Origin: Tectiglobus sp965247245
GTDB taxonomy: Bacteria > Pseudomonadota > Alphaproteobacteria > Rhizobiales > Hyphomicrobiaceae
Reading direction: 5' to 3'
DNA length: 64,000 nucleotides
Assembly (NCBI GenBank): GCA_965247245.1
Contig: CBDFGV010000001.1
Span: 124,001-188,000 of the forward strand
In this document: positions 1-10,185 of the stretch, piece after piece
How positions within the stretch are numbered: position 1 is the first letter of the stretch
Layout: every line of letters begins with the position of its first letter
Position numbers and translations under genes: made by a program
The notes under the pieces: generated by a model
Told to the model about the DNA's origin: nothing
Databases searched by the model: none
The model's input: only the letters and a program-made list of their open reading frames with translations

Positions 1-1428
1 ACATCAGATCCATATACAGGTGAGCCTTGGGCAGAAATTCCTGAGTGCGAAGCCGCCGACGTCAATACTGCCGTCGAAGCTGCCTACCGCGCTTATGACA
101 GCGGACCGTGGGCGCGCATGACACAAACAGCGCGTGGTCGGGCTTTGCGCAAGATCGCCGACCTGATTGAAAAGAACGCCGATTATCTGGCTGAGATCGA
201 AGTGCGCGACAATGGCAAGCTGATTTCCGAGATGAGCGCGCAGCTGAAATATCTCCCGGAATGGTACTACTATTACGGCGGCCTGGCCGACAAGATTCAG
301 GGCAGCGTCGTGCCGGTCGATAAACCGGACCACTTCACATATATCCTACGGGAACCGATCGGTGTTTGCGGGATGATCATTCCGTGGAACTCACCGCTTC
401 TGCTCACCGGCTGGAAACTTGCGCCAGCATTAGCAGCCGGCTGTACCGCAGTGATAAAGCCGTCAGAGTACACCTCCGCCTCGCTTCTAGAATTCATGCG
501 TCTTGTGATTGAGGAAGCCGATCTGCCGCCGGGCGTCGTCAACGTTGTCACTGGCTACGGCCAGGCAGCTGGTGAACCGCTCGTCACACATCCTAAGGTG
601 AGCAAGATCGCATTTACCGGTGGCTCCTTGACCGGTTCCCGCGTGGCGTCGCTAGCCGGTCAAACCTTCAAGAAGGTTTCACTGGAGCTGGGTGGTAAAT
701 CACCGAACATCGTCTTCGACGACTGCGTCATGGACGATGCCGTGAGCGGGGCGATCTCCGGCATCTTCGCAGCCACCGGTCAAACCTGCATTGCTGGCTC
801 GCGCCTGCTGGTACAGGAAAACATTCACGATGAGTTCGTCGAGAAGCTGGTCGACATGGCTAAGACAGCGAAGCTCGGTAATCCGATGAGTTTCGAGACC
901 CAGGTTGGTCCGGTGACGACGCCACCTCAGTACGAAAAGATCCTCGGCTACATCGATATCGCGAAAGGCGAAGGCGCAAACTGTGTGCTCGGAGGCGGCC
1001 CGGCTGGCTCTGACATGGGCGGTGGCAAGTACTTCGTTCAACCGACAGTCTTTACTGGCGTCGACAACAAGATGCGCATTGCCCAGGAAGAAGTATTCGG
1101 TCCCGTCTTATCCGTCATCAAGTTCAAGGACGAAGATGATGCGGCAGCAATTGCTAATGACGTGATGTACGGCCTTGGTTCTGGCGTCTGGACGCAGTCG
1201 ATCAAGCGGGCGACGACCATGGCACAGCGCATCCGCGCCGGCACGGTCTGGGTCAATACCTACCGTGCTGTCAGCTTCACGATGCCGTTCGGTGGCTACA
1301 AGAGCTCAGGCATCGGTCGCGAAAATGGCCAGGACGCGATCAACGAGTATCTCCAGACCAAGAGTGTATGGATCTCTAACGCGCCAGGTGGTGGCAATCC
1401 ATTCATCATGAAAACCTCTGCAGACTAG
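1..1428 (+). CDS. Aldehyde dehydrogenase (NAD(P)+), 5' end cut by the window
   Basis: Oxidises an aldehyde to the acid with NAD(P)+. The frame is open from base 1, so the N-terminus lies outside the window and the ATG at 118 is internal. The superfamily core is complete: a cofactor region with PWNSP, the general-base motif LELGGKSPN, the nucleophile motif GQTCIAGSR, the late EEVFGP motif and a C-terminal PFGGYKSSGIGRENG. It resembles the broad betaine/hydroxymuconic/gamma-aldehyde dehydrogenase group; the substrate cannot be read from the sequence. It is convergent with the LysR gene downstream. Confidence 0.93.
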   Translation, partial: TSDPYTGEPWAEIPECEAADVNTAVEAAYRAYDSGPWARMTQTARGRALRKIADLIEKNADYLAEIEVRDNGKLISEMSAQLKYLPEWYYYYGGLADKIQGSVVPVDKPDHFTYILREPIGVCGMIIPWNSPLLLTGWKLAPALAAGCTAVIKPSEYTSASLLEFMRLVIEEADLPPGVVNVVTGYGQAAGEPLVTHPKVSKIAFTGGSLTGSRVASLAGQTFKKVSLELGGKSPNIVFDDCVMDDAVSGAISGIFAATGQTCIAGSRLLVQENIHDEFVEKLVDMAKTAKLGNPMSFETQVGPVTTPPQYEKILGYIDIAKGEGANCVLGGGPAGSDMGGGKYFVQPTVFTGVDNKMRIAQEEVFGPVLSVIKFKDEDDAAAIANDVMYGLGSGVWTQSIKRATTMAQRIRAGTVWVNTYRAVSFTMPFGGYKSSGIGRENGQDAINEYLQTKSVWISNAPGGGNPFIMKTSAD

Positions 1429-1540
1429 TAGTCGGCTTCGAACCGAATTGGTGGTGGCAGCTCCGGTCTGGCACCGCCAACCATCTTTTCCAGTTCCTCA
1501 AGGCAAAGGCCTCGACGTCGACCAAAGAGCGAGAGCGCTA

Positions 1541-2446
1541 TCAGCTGTTGTTGCTGCCGAGATGTTGACGCAAGAAGTCAATCATTGTCCGAACGCGCGC
1601 AGGAACAAATCTCCGGCTGGGATAAACGATCCAAGCCGCCGTATCGAACCGTGTAGCGGTCACTTGATGTTTTGGAAAGACGTCAACTAAGCGACCTGCG
1701 GCCAGATCGTCCTCCACCAACCAATCAGCTAGTAAGGCGACCCCGAGACCTGCCCGCGCGGCATCTCTAAGTGCAACCGCGTTGGTTGTCGCGAAAGGAC
1801 CTTGCACAGGTACGTCGGATGCACGCCCGCGTCCGTCGCGAAACTGCCAGCGCTTCCGATAGGCCGGCAGATCAAACAGCAGTGCTTCATGCTGATGAAG
1901 GTCTTGCGGTTTGCGAGCAGGCGGTGCCGACTGCAGATAGGTCGGACTGGCGCACACGCGATAGTTCGTCTCGCGTAGCTTAGCGCAAATGAAATCTCCC
2001 TGAATCTCAGGTGCTAGACGAATGGCCAGATCAACACCGTCGCGAACGAGATCTACATTCTCATCGCTGAGAATCAACTCGAGCTTCAGGTCGGGATGTG
2101 TCGCGCGCAGATCAGCTAGAAGTGGCACGATGCATACCTGACCGAATGCCGTGGATGTTGTCAGCCTGAGTGTGCCTGAGATTTTGGCTTCAAGCAGCTG
2201 CGCCTCTTCACGAACGGAATCAAGCTCATCAACGATATCTTGCATCCGCCCGAGAACATGACGGCCGGCTTCAGTGAGAGACAACCGACGTGTTGTCCGT
2301 TGGAAGATTCGAACCTCGAAGTGCTCTTCCAGTCTGGCCACTGTTCGGGAGACAAGGGACGGATCAACTTCGTTCTCGCGCGCGGCTGCTGCGAAGCTTC
2401 CGAGACGGGCGACATCGAGGAGGGTCTTCAGATCATTCAATTCCAT
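1541..2446 (-). CDS. LysR family transcriptional regulator
   Basis: 301 residues, normal for a LysR regulator. The N-terminal winged helix-turn-helix (about residues 1-60, with SFAAAARENEVDPSLVSRTV) is followed by a periplasmic-binding-fold effector domain (about 90-295). The pattern is that of the CrgA/DmlR-like branch, with FQRTTRRLSLTEAG after the helix. It is divergent from the SDR gene at 2604, with a 157-base intergenic region that would hold both promoters, so that SDR is the natural target (inference). The effector is unknown. Confidence 0.92.
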   Translation of the reverse strand: MELNDLKTLLDVARLGSFAAAARENEVDPSLVSRTVARLEEHFEVRIFQRTTRRLSLTEAGRHVLGRMQDIVDELDSVREEAQLLEAKISGTLRLTTSTAFGQVCIVPLLADLRATHPDLKLELILSDENVDLVRDGVDLAIRLAPEIQGDFICAKLRETNYRVCASPTYLQSAPPARKPQDLHQHEALLFDLPAYRKRWQFRDGRGRASDVPVQGPFATTNAVALRDAARAGLGVALLADWLVEDDLAAGRLVDVFPKHQVTATRFDTAAWIVYPSRRFVPARVRTMIDFLRQHLGSNNS

Positions 2447-2603
2447 TCATGCATAATAATCACGAGTGCTATGACAATGATACTCTTTCTGCAGCTATAA
2501 AAGCGTGCAAGTTCAATTGAGCCCTTGAGCGCAAGTGCGCAAGGCTAAGCGCATTTCACTCAGATGCTATACTGGCCGAAAACTCGAACGAGGATGATCA
2601 CTG

Positions 2604-3371
2604 ATGGCTGAATTAACAGATAAAGTCGCTCTTATCACAGGTGGCAGTCGCGGTATCGGTGCCGCCGCCGCGCGCGCGTTTGCGGCCGCTGGTGCGAAAG
2701 TCGTGCTTGCAGCCCGCTCAACCGGGCAAATCGAATCTGTTGCAACCGAGATCCAAAGCGGTGGAGGCGAAGCACTTGCTGTCGCTTGCGATGTGTCGGA
2801 CTACACAGATGTTAAGGCGTTGATCGATCAAGCGCTCGCATTTGGCGGACGGCTTGATGTCCTCGTCAATAATGCCGGTGTAATCGACCCCATTGCGCGC
2901 CTCGCTGACTCTGATCCGGAAGCATGGGCCAGGGCCGCTGACATCAATTACAAAGGTGTGTACTTCGGGCTGCGTGCAGCCATCCCGATCATGGAGCAGC
3001 AGGGCGGTGGCGTTATCGTCAATATCAGCTCCGGCGCTGCAACCAGTGCACTCGAAGGCTGGAGCCATTACTGCTCGAGCAAAGCTGCTGCTCTCTCTTT
3101 GACGAAGTGCGCCCATGCAGAAGTCGCAGACAAGGGCGTGCGTGTTGTGGGTCTCAGCCCTGGAACCGTTGCAACAGACATGCAGGTCGCCATCAAAGCT
3201 TCCGGCGTCAATCCGGTCAGTACGTTAGAGTGGAGTGATCACATCCCGCCGGAATGGGTCGCCCAGGCCATCGTCTGGCTGAGCAGCGACGCAGCCGCTG
3301 ACATTGGCGGTGAAGACTTTATCTTGAGGGACCCAGAAAACCGCCGGCGCGTTGGTCTGCCGGCAGGTTGA
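2604..3371 (+). CDS. SDR family oxidoreductase
   Basis: Classical short-chain dehydrogenase, 255 residues. The sequence shows the nucleotide-binding ITGGSRGIG motif at residues 10-18, the NNAG motif, the catalytic Ser region (NISSGA) and YCSSK as the Tyr-x3-Lys pair. It would reduce or oxidise a carbonyl/alcohol with NAD(P)(H). The ATG is preceded by a GAGG ribosome binding site. The C-terminus is slightly unusual (LRDPENRRRVGLPAG) where many SDRs end in a GG motif. Probably controlled by the divergent LysR regulator. Substrate unknown. Confidence 0.9.
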   Translation: MAELTDKVALITGGSRGIGAAAARAFAAAGAKVVLAARSTGQIESVATEIQSGGGEALAVACDVSDYTDVKALIDQALAFGGRLDVLVNNAGVIDPIARLADSDPEAWARAADINYKGVYFGLRAAIPIMEQQGGGVIVNISSGAATSALEGWSHYCSSKAAALSLTKCAHAEVADKGVRVVGLSPGTVATDMQVAIKASGVNPVSTLEWSDHIPPEWVAQAIVWLSSDAAADIGGEDFILRDPENRRRVGLPAG

Positions 3372-3399
3372 GACCTCAAACGGCCAGGCACTAAATAAT

Positions 3400-3423
3400 A
3401 GGGCCCGCTTGATTGCGGGCCTT
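3400..3423. terminator. Bidirectional hairpin terminator
   Basis: A 7-bp GGCCCGC/GCGGGCC stem (3402-3408 with 3415-3421) with a 6-base loop lies between the convergent SDR and formaldehyde dehydrogenase genes. Short T-rich stretches flank both sides, so it could serve both genes. Confidence 0.7.
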
Positions 3424-3459
3424 ATCGATTTTCACCAGTGATCCGGATGACGGCGTTGA

Positions 3460-4569
<1,110 letters not shown>

Positions 4570-4694
4570 GGTGTTACTCCGTAGTGTTTTTTGGCAGTTG
4601 ATTTGTTTTTTGCCGGATTATGCCAGCCATTGGCCGGAAGAGAAAGCAATTCAGTCAAATTGATTGACGGCAAAGAGACGCCTGCTGTGCAAAT

Positions 4695-4730
4695 AAAAAG
4701 AGAGCGCACAGTGACTGACTGCGCGCTCTC
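4695..4730 (-). terminator. Rho-independent terminator of the 4790-6328 gene
   Basis: On the minus strand an 8-bp stem GAGAGCGC/GCGCTCTC (4730-4723 with 4707-4700) is followed by TTTTTATTT. It lies about 60 bases past the stop of the modular exported protein and before frmA. Confidence 0.8.
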
Positions 4731-4789
4731 GTGTCGTGCCCCTGCCGGTAGGCTCCTGAGAAGTGCCGACCGGGCTGCCGACAAGCTGG

Positions 4790-6328
4790 TTATCTTCTGA
4801 AACCCTGGAATGCGACCAGGGCGCTACCTTTGAAGTTCGCGGTTGTATTGTAGCGGACGATGATTCGCTGAACGAAGCGGCCATATCCATCACGCGACAG
4901 GACAAACTTGCTCGTTGTTACCCCGTCGTTGACCTTGTCGTAGAACGGAAACTCCTGCTCACTGCCATTGCCGAAGACAACACGGATGCCCTTAAAGCGC
5001 ACATCATGCTTTTCGACGCGAATGCGAAAGGCTTCCAGGCGACCTTTGCTGCGACCAACTTCGATCGTTTCGGTCTTGGACTTGAAACGTGGCGGTCGGG
5101 TATAGGCAAGATCAATCCACTCGCCGGAGCCGGCCTCAGGCCGACGCGAACGCTGACGTGATTCCTGGTCCAGCATGGCATAGACGCGGATCTTCGCAGG
5201 ACGAGTCGTCAGCGCCGTCGCTTTGATTCTGATGCTGCGCAGTTTTCCAGATCGCTTCAGCGCAATCTTCGGTGAGACGCTGTCGCCGTTGAGCTGACGC
5301 AGAACCTGAATCCGATCGGTCTCGCCATTGGCGTAGAATGCGGAGATGGTTCCAATTCCGACGTCCCGACGGCCAGCGCGAATCGCAAGGCTGGCAATCG
5401 GACCAATTCCCCTATTGATGTTCAATTCCAGTGACGGTTTGCCAAGGACAACATCGAGGGTGCCGAGCAGAATGTGATTGCGCGGCGCGCCGCCGCGGTC
5501 GAGTGATGGCACTGGGCCAAATCGATTGCCGTAGTTCGGGGCTTCCTGGCGATCGTTACGGGTCCGGCGTTCGTCTCGGCGAAAAGCTTCGTCTTCGAAG
5601 GCAGCGTGTAGTGTGAACCGTGCAATATCGCGCGACTGCGATGGGCGGGTCTTAATCACCACCTGGCTGACACGGCGAGCGCCTCGATCAAAGGTGAGCC
5701 GCGGTGTGCGCTTGCCTTCATCAATCCAACGATTGAGGTTGTACTTCTTGATATTACCATTGGCGAAAGTAACAGTGACGTGCCTGACGAAAACATCTCG
5801 GAGCGCCACCGCGATCTGCAGCGAACGCATGGGATGGGAATAGCGCGGCACATCAATCGTTGCCCGGCCATCGCGTAAATCTGCAGTCACAGACTTCCGA
5901 TATTCGCCATCATCTTCATCTCGCGAAGGTGTTGGGATAATCCCGCTTAACGAAACGATAGCTCGCTTCTTGGACAGCCGGCGCAGCGTACGGTAGGTCG
6001 CTTCAACCTTGGCGATCCGGCGTTCCCTCGACCCAAAGCCTAGCGAGTAGCCTGATCCACCCGGCTTCAGGATGCGGTCCGGCTCGACATCACGCGATTG
6101 GCCGTTGCGAAACGTAACCTTTAGTGAGTTCAGCCTGATCGTGCCGCGTTCAACAGCAATGCGAATGCCTTGATAGGCGTCGCGGCTTCTCGCAATTTCG
6201 AAGGTGTCTGTTTCGCGCTCAAAATTTGCGATTTCCTCACCGAGCAATGTGCTTGGCTGGCCGAACGCTGAACCCGACGTGAGTGCGAAAGCAATGAGTG
6301 CACCGCAAGTCGCCCAGATGGCTCTCAC
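4790..6328 (-). CDS. Exported four-module beta-rich protein, unknown function
   Basis: 512 residues beginning with a signal peptide (residues 1-23, MRAIWATCGALIAFALTSGS then AFG). I do not recognise a named family. The mature part is a tandem of four divergent modules, each with a hydrophobic strand ending in an aromatic-x-Asn-Gly turn: FRNG at 73-76, FANG at 188-191, YANG at 332-335 and FGNG at 452-455. Each motif is followed after about 15-25 residues by a basic, strand-rich segment. A charged Arg-rich linker lies at 245-285. The layout suggests repeated beta-sandwich binding modules in the periplasm or on the surface. A paralogue lies directly upstream on the same strand. Confidence 0.85.
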   Translation of the reverse strand: MRAIWATCGALIAFALTSGSAFGQPSTLLGEEIANFERETDTFEIARSRDAYQGIRIAVERGTIRLNSLKVTFRNGQSRDVEPDRILKPGGSGYSLGFGSRERRIAKVEATYRTLRRLSKKRAIVSLSGIIPTPSRDEDDGEYRKSVTADLRDGRATIDVPRYSHPMRSLQIAVALRDVFVRHVTVTFANGNIKKYNLNRWIDEGKRTPRLTFDRGARRVSQVVIKTRPSQSRDIARFTLHAAFEDEAFRRDERRTRNDRQEAPNYGNRFGPVPSLDRGGAPRNHILLGTLDVVLGKPSLELNINRGIGPIASLAIRAGRRDVGIGTISAFYANGETDRIQVLRQLNGDSVSPKIALKRSGKLRSIRIKATALTTRPAKIRVYAMLDQESRQRSRRPEAGSGEWIDLAYTRPPRFKSKTETIEVGRSKGRLEAFRIRVEKHDVRFKGIRVVFGNGSEQEFPFYDKVNDGVTTSKFVLSRDGYGRFVQRIIVRYNTTANFKGSALVAFQGFRR

Positions 6329-6564
6329 GATTGAACCCTCCCCATTGTAGTCATCAGCTCAAGGCTGAGATGGCGGCTGGCAAGCGTGTCGTTCCACTCC
6401 TGCCAAACGCAAGTGCATGATGATTTGTATTGTAGGCAGACCGAGTAGAACTTTTTCGTGACCACCGTGCGGCAATTTCCTGCCGGTTTGTTCACATTCT
6501 GCCCTTGCACGAAAGCCGGGTGCGTGGAGCAGTAGCATCTGGAACAGCTCGGCAATCGTTGCGG

Positions 6565-8088
6565 TTAGTACTTGGCCCAGAGCTGATAAATCCCGGTATT
6601 GGAAACCTGATTGATGGCGCGTCCGGAGAAGCGAAGTCGAATGTGCTCAATGGGACCACGTTGCGTTTCCGACAGTTCCAGCATGCCTGATTTGGAGATC
6701 GGCAGCTCGGCATCGTTGCCGCTCAAATTGCTCACTCGCATTGCCATCCGGGATGGACGAGGCAACCGGCCGACTCTCGCGAGGCGGAGTTTGGAAAAAC
6801 CACCGCGATTTTGCGCCACCGGCATCTGCCCATCGAAACTTTTGATAACGCGTCCTGATTGTGCGGCGAGCAACACCCAGCCATCACCTTTGGTTTTGGC
6901 CGTTTCCGCAGGGAGTAACGCGTCTGCAACGGGTTCTCCGAGGAGTTCAACGCGGCCGACGCCTTTGCCCGGGCTTGATGTTACAGGCTCTATCGTAACC
7001 TGCACGATAGCCAGCTTTGGGTCGACAGAGATCCATCGGCTGTATGTATTACGCTGCAGGACGACGTCGAACGACTCCTTGTGGGTCGAGCCATCCTCAT
7101 ATTGCACGACGACCTTGTCGACTCGCAGATTCTGAGCCGCCAAGTGTAGGCGAATGCGCTCAAATCTGTTGGGGTACGTTTGAATTGGAAAATTGGTTGA
7201 AGTGACTTGCTGCGAGACGCTCCCTGCAGCCAGTAGCAGCGCTCCACCCTTCGTTGCCGTACCGAGGCTGATCTTTGGCGGGGGCTTGTCTTCTGCTTTG
7301 TTGTCAGCTTTGGGACGCTGACTTGGTAGGTCAACATCCGTAGCTGTCGCCGCAAGCCGATTGACCGGTGCCGTGGTCACGTCTTTGACGATTTGGTTCG
7401 CGGTCGACTTCTCTGGCGCAGGGGTTTTCTTCGCAGGTTTCGCCTTTTGAGTACGATCCACAGGCTTAGGGGTAGTCTGTCCGGCATCTTCGGATTTGCG
7501 AGTGCTTGAAGCGCTTTCTTGATCGGTTGGTTGGTTTGCAGCACCAGCAGCGGGAGCTTCGATTGTTTTCGCCGCTTGCTGTTTTGGTTCTTCTTTCTTT
7601 TCGGCGGTGACCGCGTTTGGTGTCGTCGGCTCCGGAGCCAGCTGCGCTAGGATCTCGACACCAATGGTTCGTCGTCTGGGAGCGCTCACATCCGGGATCA
7701 GAATGATTTCATCAACCAGCTGGCCCTTCTCGCTGACGGCGAAGGCGCTTGAGGCTTCACCGCTCCGCAGCCGAATGCGTCGGCGCGCATGATGGGTCTT
7801 TCCATCCTTGAAGCGCACCTTGATGCTGGAGAACGTCATACGACGTCCACGAGTGCGCACTTTCAGGCCGAGGACACGCTGCGACGGATCTTTGAGTTTG
7901 ATACGACGGATGAGACCGCGGAAACGAATATTCTGTTTCGCAACGACCTCCCAATTGGACAGTTTGGCCGGGCTCTCGTTGGAGGCTTGCTGTGCCATCG
8001 CGAGGCTGAAGGGCAAATGTAGTGCGAAAAGCAGCAGCCCCGCCTGCACCAGTCCTGTCCGGGAAAACGTGAACACTGTTGTCTGCAC
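6565..8088 (-). CDS. Exported modular protein with low-complexity linker, paralogue of the next gene
   Basis: 507 residues with a signal peptide ending near AMAQQ (residues 30-34). An N-terminal module carries VRFKDG at 91-96, the equivalent of the Asn-Gly motif of the neighbour. A long Pro/Ala/Lys/Thr-rich linker (about 150-285) follows, then a second module with VQYEDG and a third C-terminal module ending in YQLWAKY. The shared strand pattern and the tandem position point to duplication with divergence from the 4790-6328 gene. Function unknown. The linker is typical of proteins that span the periplasm or peptidoglycan (inference). Confidence 0.83.
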   Translation of the reverse strand: MQTTVFTFSRTGLVQAGLLLFALHLPFSLAMAQQASNESPAKLSNWEVVAKQNIRFRGLIRRIKLKDPSQRVLGLKVRTRGRRMTFSSIKVRFKDGKTHHARRRIRLRSGEASSAFAVSEKGQLVDEIILIPDVSAPRRRTIGVEILAQLAPEPTTPNAVTAEKKEEPKQQAAKTIEAPAAGAANQPTDQESASSTRKSEDAGQTTPKPVDRTQKAKPAKKTPAPEKSTANQIVKDVTTAPVNRLAATATDVDLPSQRPKADNKAEDKPPPKISLGTATKGGALLLAAGSVSQQVTSTNFPIQTYPNRFERIRLHLAAQNLRVDKVVVQYEDGSTHKESFDVVLQRNTYSRWISVDPKLAIVQVTIEPVTSSPGKGVGRVELLGEPVADALLPAETAKTKGDGWVLLAAQSGRVIKSFDGQMPVAQNRGGFSKLRLARVGRLPRPSRMAMRVSNLSGNDAELPISKSGMLELSETQRGPIEHIRLRFSGRAINQVSNTGIYQLWAKY

Positions 8089-8218
8089 CGCGCTGAAACG
8101 TTGGCCAACTGGTCTCGATCAGGATCAGTTCAACCGTCACATTGCGTTATTGTCGTGACGCGCCTAGGTTTCAGGCAAGTTAATACACGCCCAAAAGGGC
8201 TGCGCCAGGGGTTGGAAA

Positions 8219-9628
8219 ATGGAAGCCGCACTGTCTGCCAGAGAGCCGAATCCAAACATCGAGACTGCAATTTCGATACTCCGCCAGAGGTTTGCGGATC
8301 GCGTCCAGACAGGTGAGGCCATTCGGCGGCAGCACGGGCACACATTGACGTGGCTTGAGAATGAGCCGCCGGATGTCGTGGTTTGGCCTAATAGTACCGA
8401 AGAAGTCGGGGAAATCGTCCGCATCGCGGCCACCCATAACGTGCCGATCATTCCTTTCGGTGCGGGCACATCGCTTGAAGGGCACGTCAATGCTCCGCTA
8501 GGTGGCATCTCGCTTGACTTTGCCAACATGAGCAACGTGCTGTCCGTCAATCAAGAAGATCTCGACTGTGTTGTGCAGCCCGGCATCTCACGTAAGGCAA
8601 TCAACGAGTACCTGCGTGATACGGGGCTGTTTTTCCCAATCGATCCGGGTGCAGAAGAGGCGACCTTAGGTGGCATGGCCGCGACGCGCGCTTCAGGCAC
8701 CAATGCCGTCCTCTATGGTACGATGCGGGAAAATGTTCTGAATGCCACTGCCGTTATGGCTGACGGTTCAATTGTCCGAACAGGTGGCCGCGCGCGGAAG
8801 TCTGCCGCGGGCTATGATCTTACGCGCCTGTTGGTCGGTTCAGAGGGAACCTTGGGCATTATCACCGAGTTGACGGTGCGCCTTTACGGCATTCCTGAAA
8901 CCATCCTGGCTGCCGTCTGCCCTTTCAAGACATTGGAGGGCGCATGCAACACGGTAATCCAGGCTATACAACTTGGTCTTGGCATTGCCCGGGTCGAGCT
9001 CTTGGATGAAGTTCAGATCCACGCCATCAATTATCACTCAAAGCTATCTCTTGAGGAAAGCCCAACCCTATTCCTGGAGTTCCACGGCACCAAGGTTGCT
9101 GCCCGCGACCAGGTTGAAAACTTCAGGGCACTTGCCGAAGAGGAAGGCGCAATAAAGTTCGATTGGGCCGAACGCGAAGAAGAGCGCAGCAAGCTTTGGA
9201 AAGCACGGCACGAGGCTTACTGGGCAGTGCGTTCAACCTGGCCGGCACTCGATACGCTGGCAACCGACGTCTGCGTCCCAATCTCCCGCATGGCGGAGTG
9301 TGTGCTCGAGACAAAGAAGGACATCGAGCAGATTGGCCTGGTTGCTCCGATCGTCGGGCATGTTGGCGACGGGAATTTCCACACATCTCCCGTGTTCGAC
9401 CAGAATGATCCCGAGCAGCGAAAGAAGGTCGAAGGTTTCCTAAGCCGTCTCGCAGATCGCGCGATTGCCATGGAAGGCACGTGCACTGGTGAGCACGGCA
9501 TCGGTCAAGGCAAAGTCAAATACCTCGAGGCTGAGGTCGGCAGCGGCGTCAACGTTATGCGCCAGATCAAGCAGGCCTTGGACCCTCAGAACATTCTCAA
9601 TCCAGGCAAGATCGTTCCTCAGATCTAG
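8219..9628 (+). CDS. FAD-binding oxidoreductase, D-lactate dehydrogenase (cytochrome)/GlcD-like
   Basis: 469 residues, matching the D-2-hydroxyacid dehydrogenases of the PCMH (vanillyl-alcohol oxidase) FAD family. The FAD domain occupies about residues 40-220 (PFGAGTSLEGH, then GGMAATRASGT, GGRARKSAAGYDLTRL and GSEGTLGIITE). The C-terminal substrate domain contains GHVGDGNFH and ends with GEHGIGQGK and ALDPQNILNPGKI. It passes electrons from D-lactate or a similar hydroxyacid to a cytochrome or quinone. It is divergent from the modular exported proteins. Confidence 0.93.
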   Translation: MEAALSAREPNPNIETAISILRQRFADRVQTGEAIRRQHGHTLTWLENEPPDVVVWPNSTEEVGEIVRIAATHNVPIIPFGAGTSLEGHVNAPLGGISLDFANMSNVLSVNQEDLDCVVQPGISRKAINEYLRDTGLFFPIDPGAEEATLGGMAATRASGTNAVLYGTMRENVLNATAVMADGSIVRTGGRARKSAAGYDLTRLLVGSEGTLGIITELTVRLYGIPETILAAVCPFKTLEGACNTVIQAIQLGLGIARVELLDEVQIHAINYHSKLSLEESPTLFLEFHGTKVAARDQVENFRALAEEEGAIKFDWAEREEERSKLWKARHEAYWAVRSTWPALDTLATDVCVPISRMAECVLETKKDIEQIGLVAPIVGHVGDGNFHTSPVFDQNDPEQRKKVEGFLSRLADRAIAMEGTCTGEHGIGQGKVKYLEAEVGSGVNVMRQIKQALDPQNILNPGKIVPQI

Positions 9629-10185
9629 TGGCGCAAGGCAACAGCGCGCGCGGTTGCCATATGACTTGTGTGCTGCCTCTCAGAGCCACGGCAACGAAAA
9701 GGTAGGGTAAACAGACCCTTAAGCGGGCGGTGCATGTCGCCCCTGCAGACTTTATCGAGTTCGATTTTTATATATTTTTTCAACAGGTTGCGACCAATTC
9801 TGTCGTGCAGATCTGTCTCTTGGTCTGGCATTGCCAGCGCCGATCGGATCACTCTCTCGATACCAATGTTAGAGCCCATCTGAAGCCCATATTAACGATC
9901 CCATGCGAAAACCTAGGGTGGCTTCGGCTCGTCGTCGTCGCTCAGCTAGCGTGGTATTGCCTGGAAGAATCGTATGACCGTCAGGGTCAACCAACTACGA
10001 CTGGACCAAGATAGGCCCCATCAGACGACCGGTCCGCTCATAGTGGATGCGGCAGGTTGGCGTGTGCGCCCGATCAGATGGCGAACGGGGCTTACGAGTA
10101 GCCGATCTTTGCCCACCGGGGCAGCAATCCACCGCGCTCAACGAATCCTCGCAAGCTTCAATTCTTACACTGGGGCACGGTGAGC
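9629..10185. other. Gene-free interval before the Alg8-like gene
   Basis: About 550 bases with no convincing coding frame on either strand. It contains a short very AT-rich tract (about 9765-9783), unlike the surrounding DNA, that could belong to a promoter. I saw no repeat, hairpin terminator or RNA motif that I could name. Confidence 0.4.

Noticed and set aside
6325..6555. 76-codon Cys-rich frame between the two modular exported proteins
   Set aside because: No ribosome site, overlaps the start of the downstream gene and looks like random translation of the intergenic region.
9730..10014. 94-codon plus-strand frame before the Alg8-like gene
   Set aside because: No ribosome site and unlike composition; overlapping frames on both strands are similar in length, so chance is likely.
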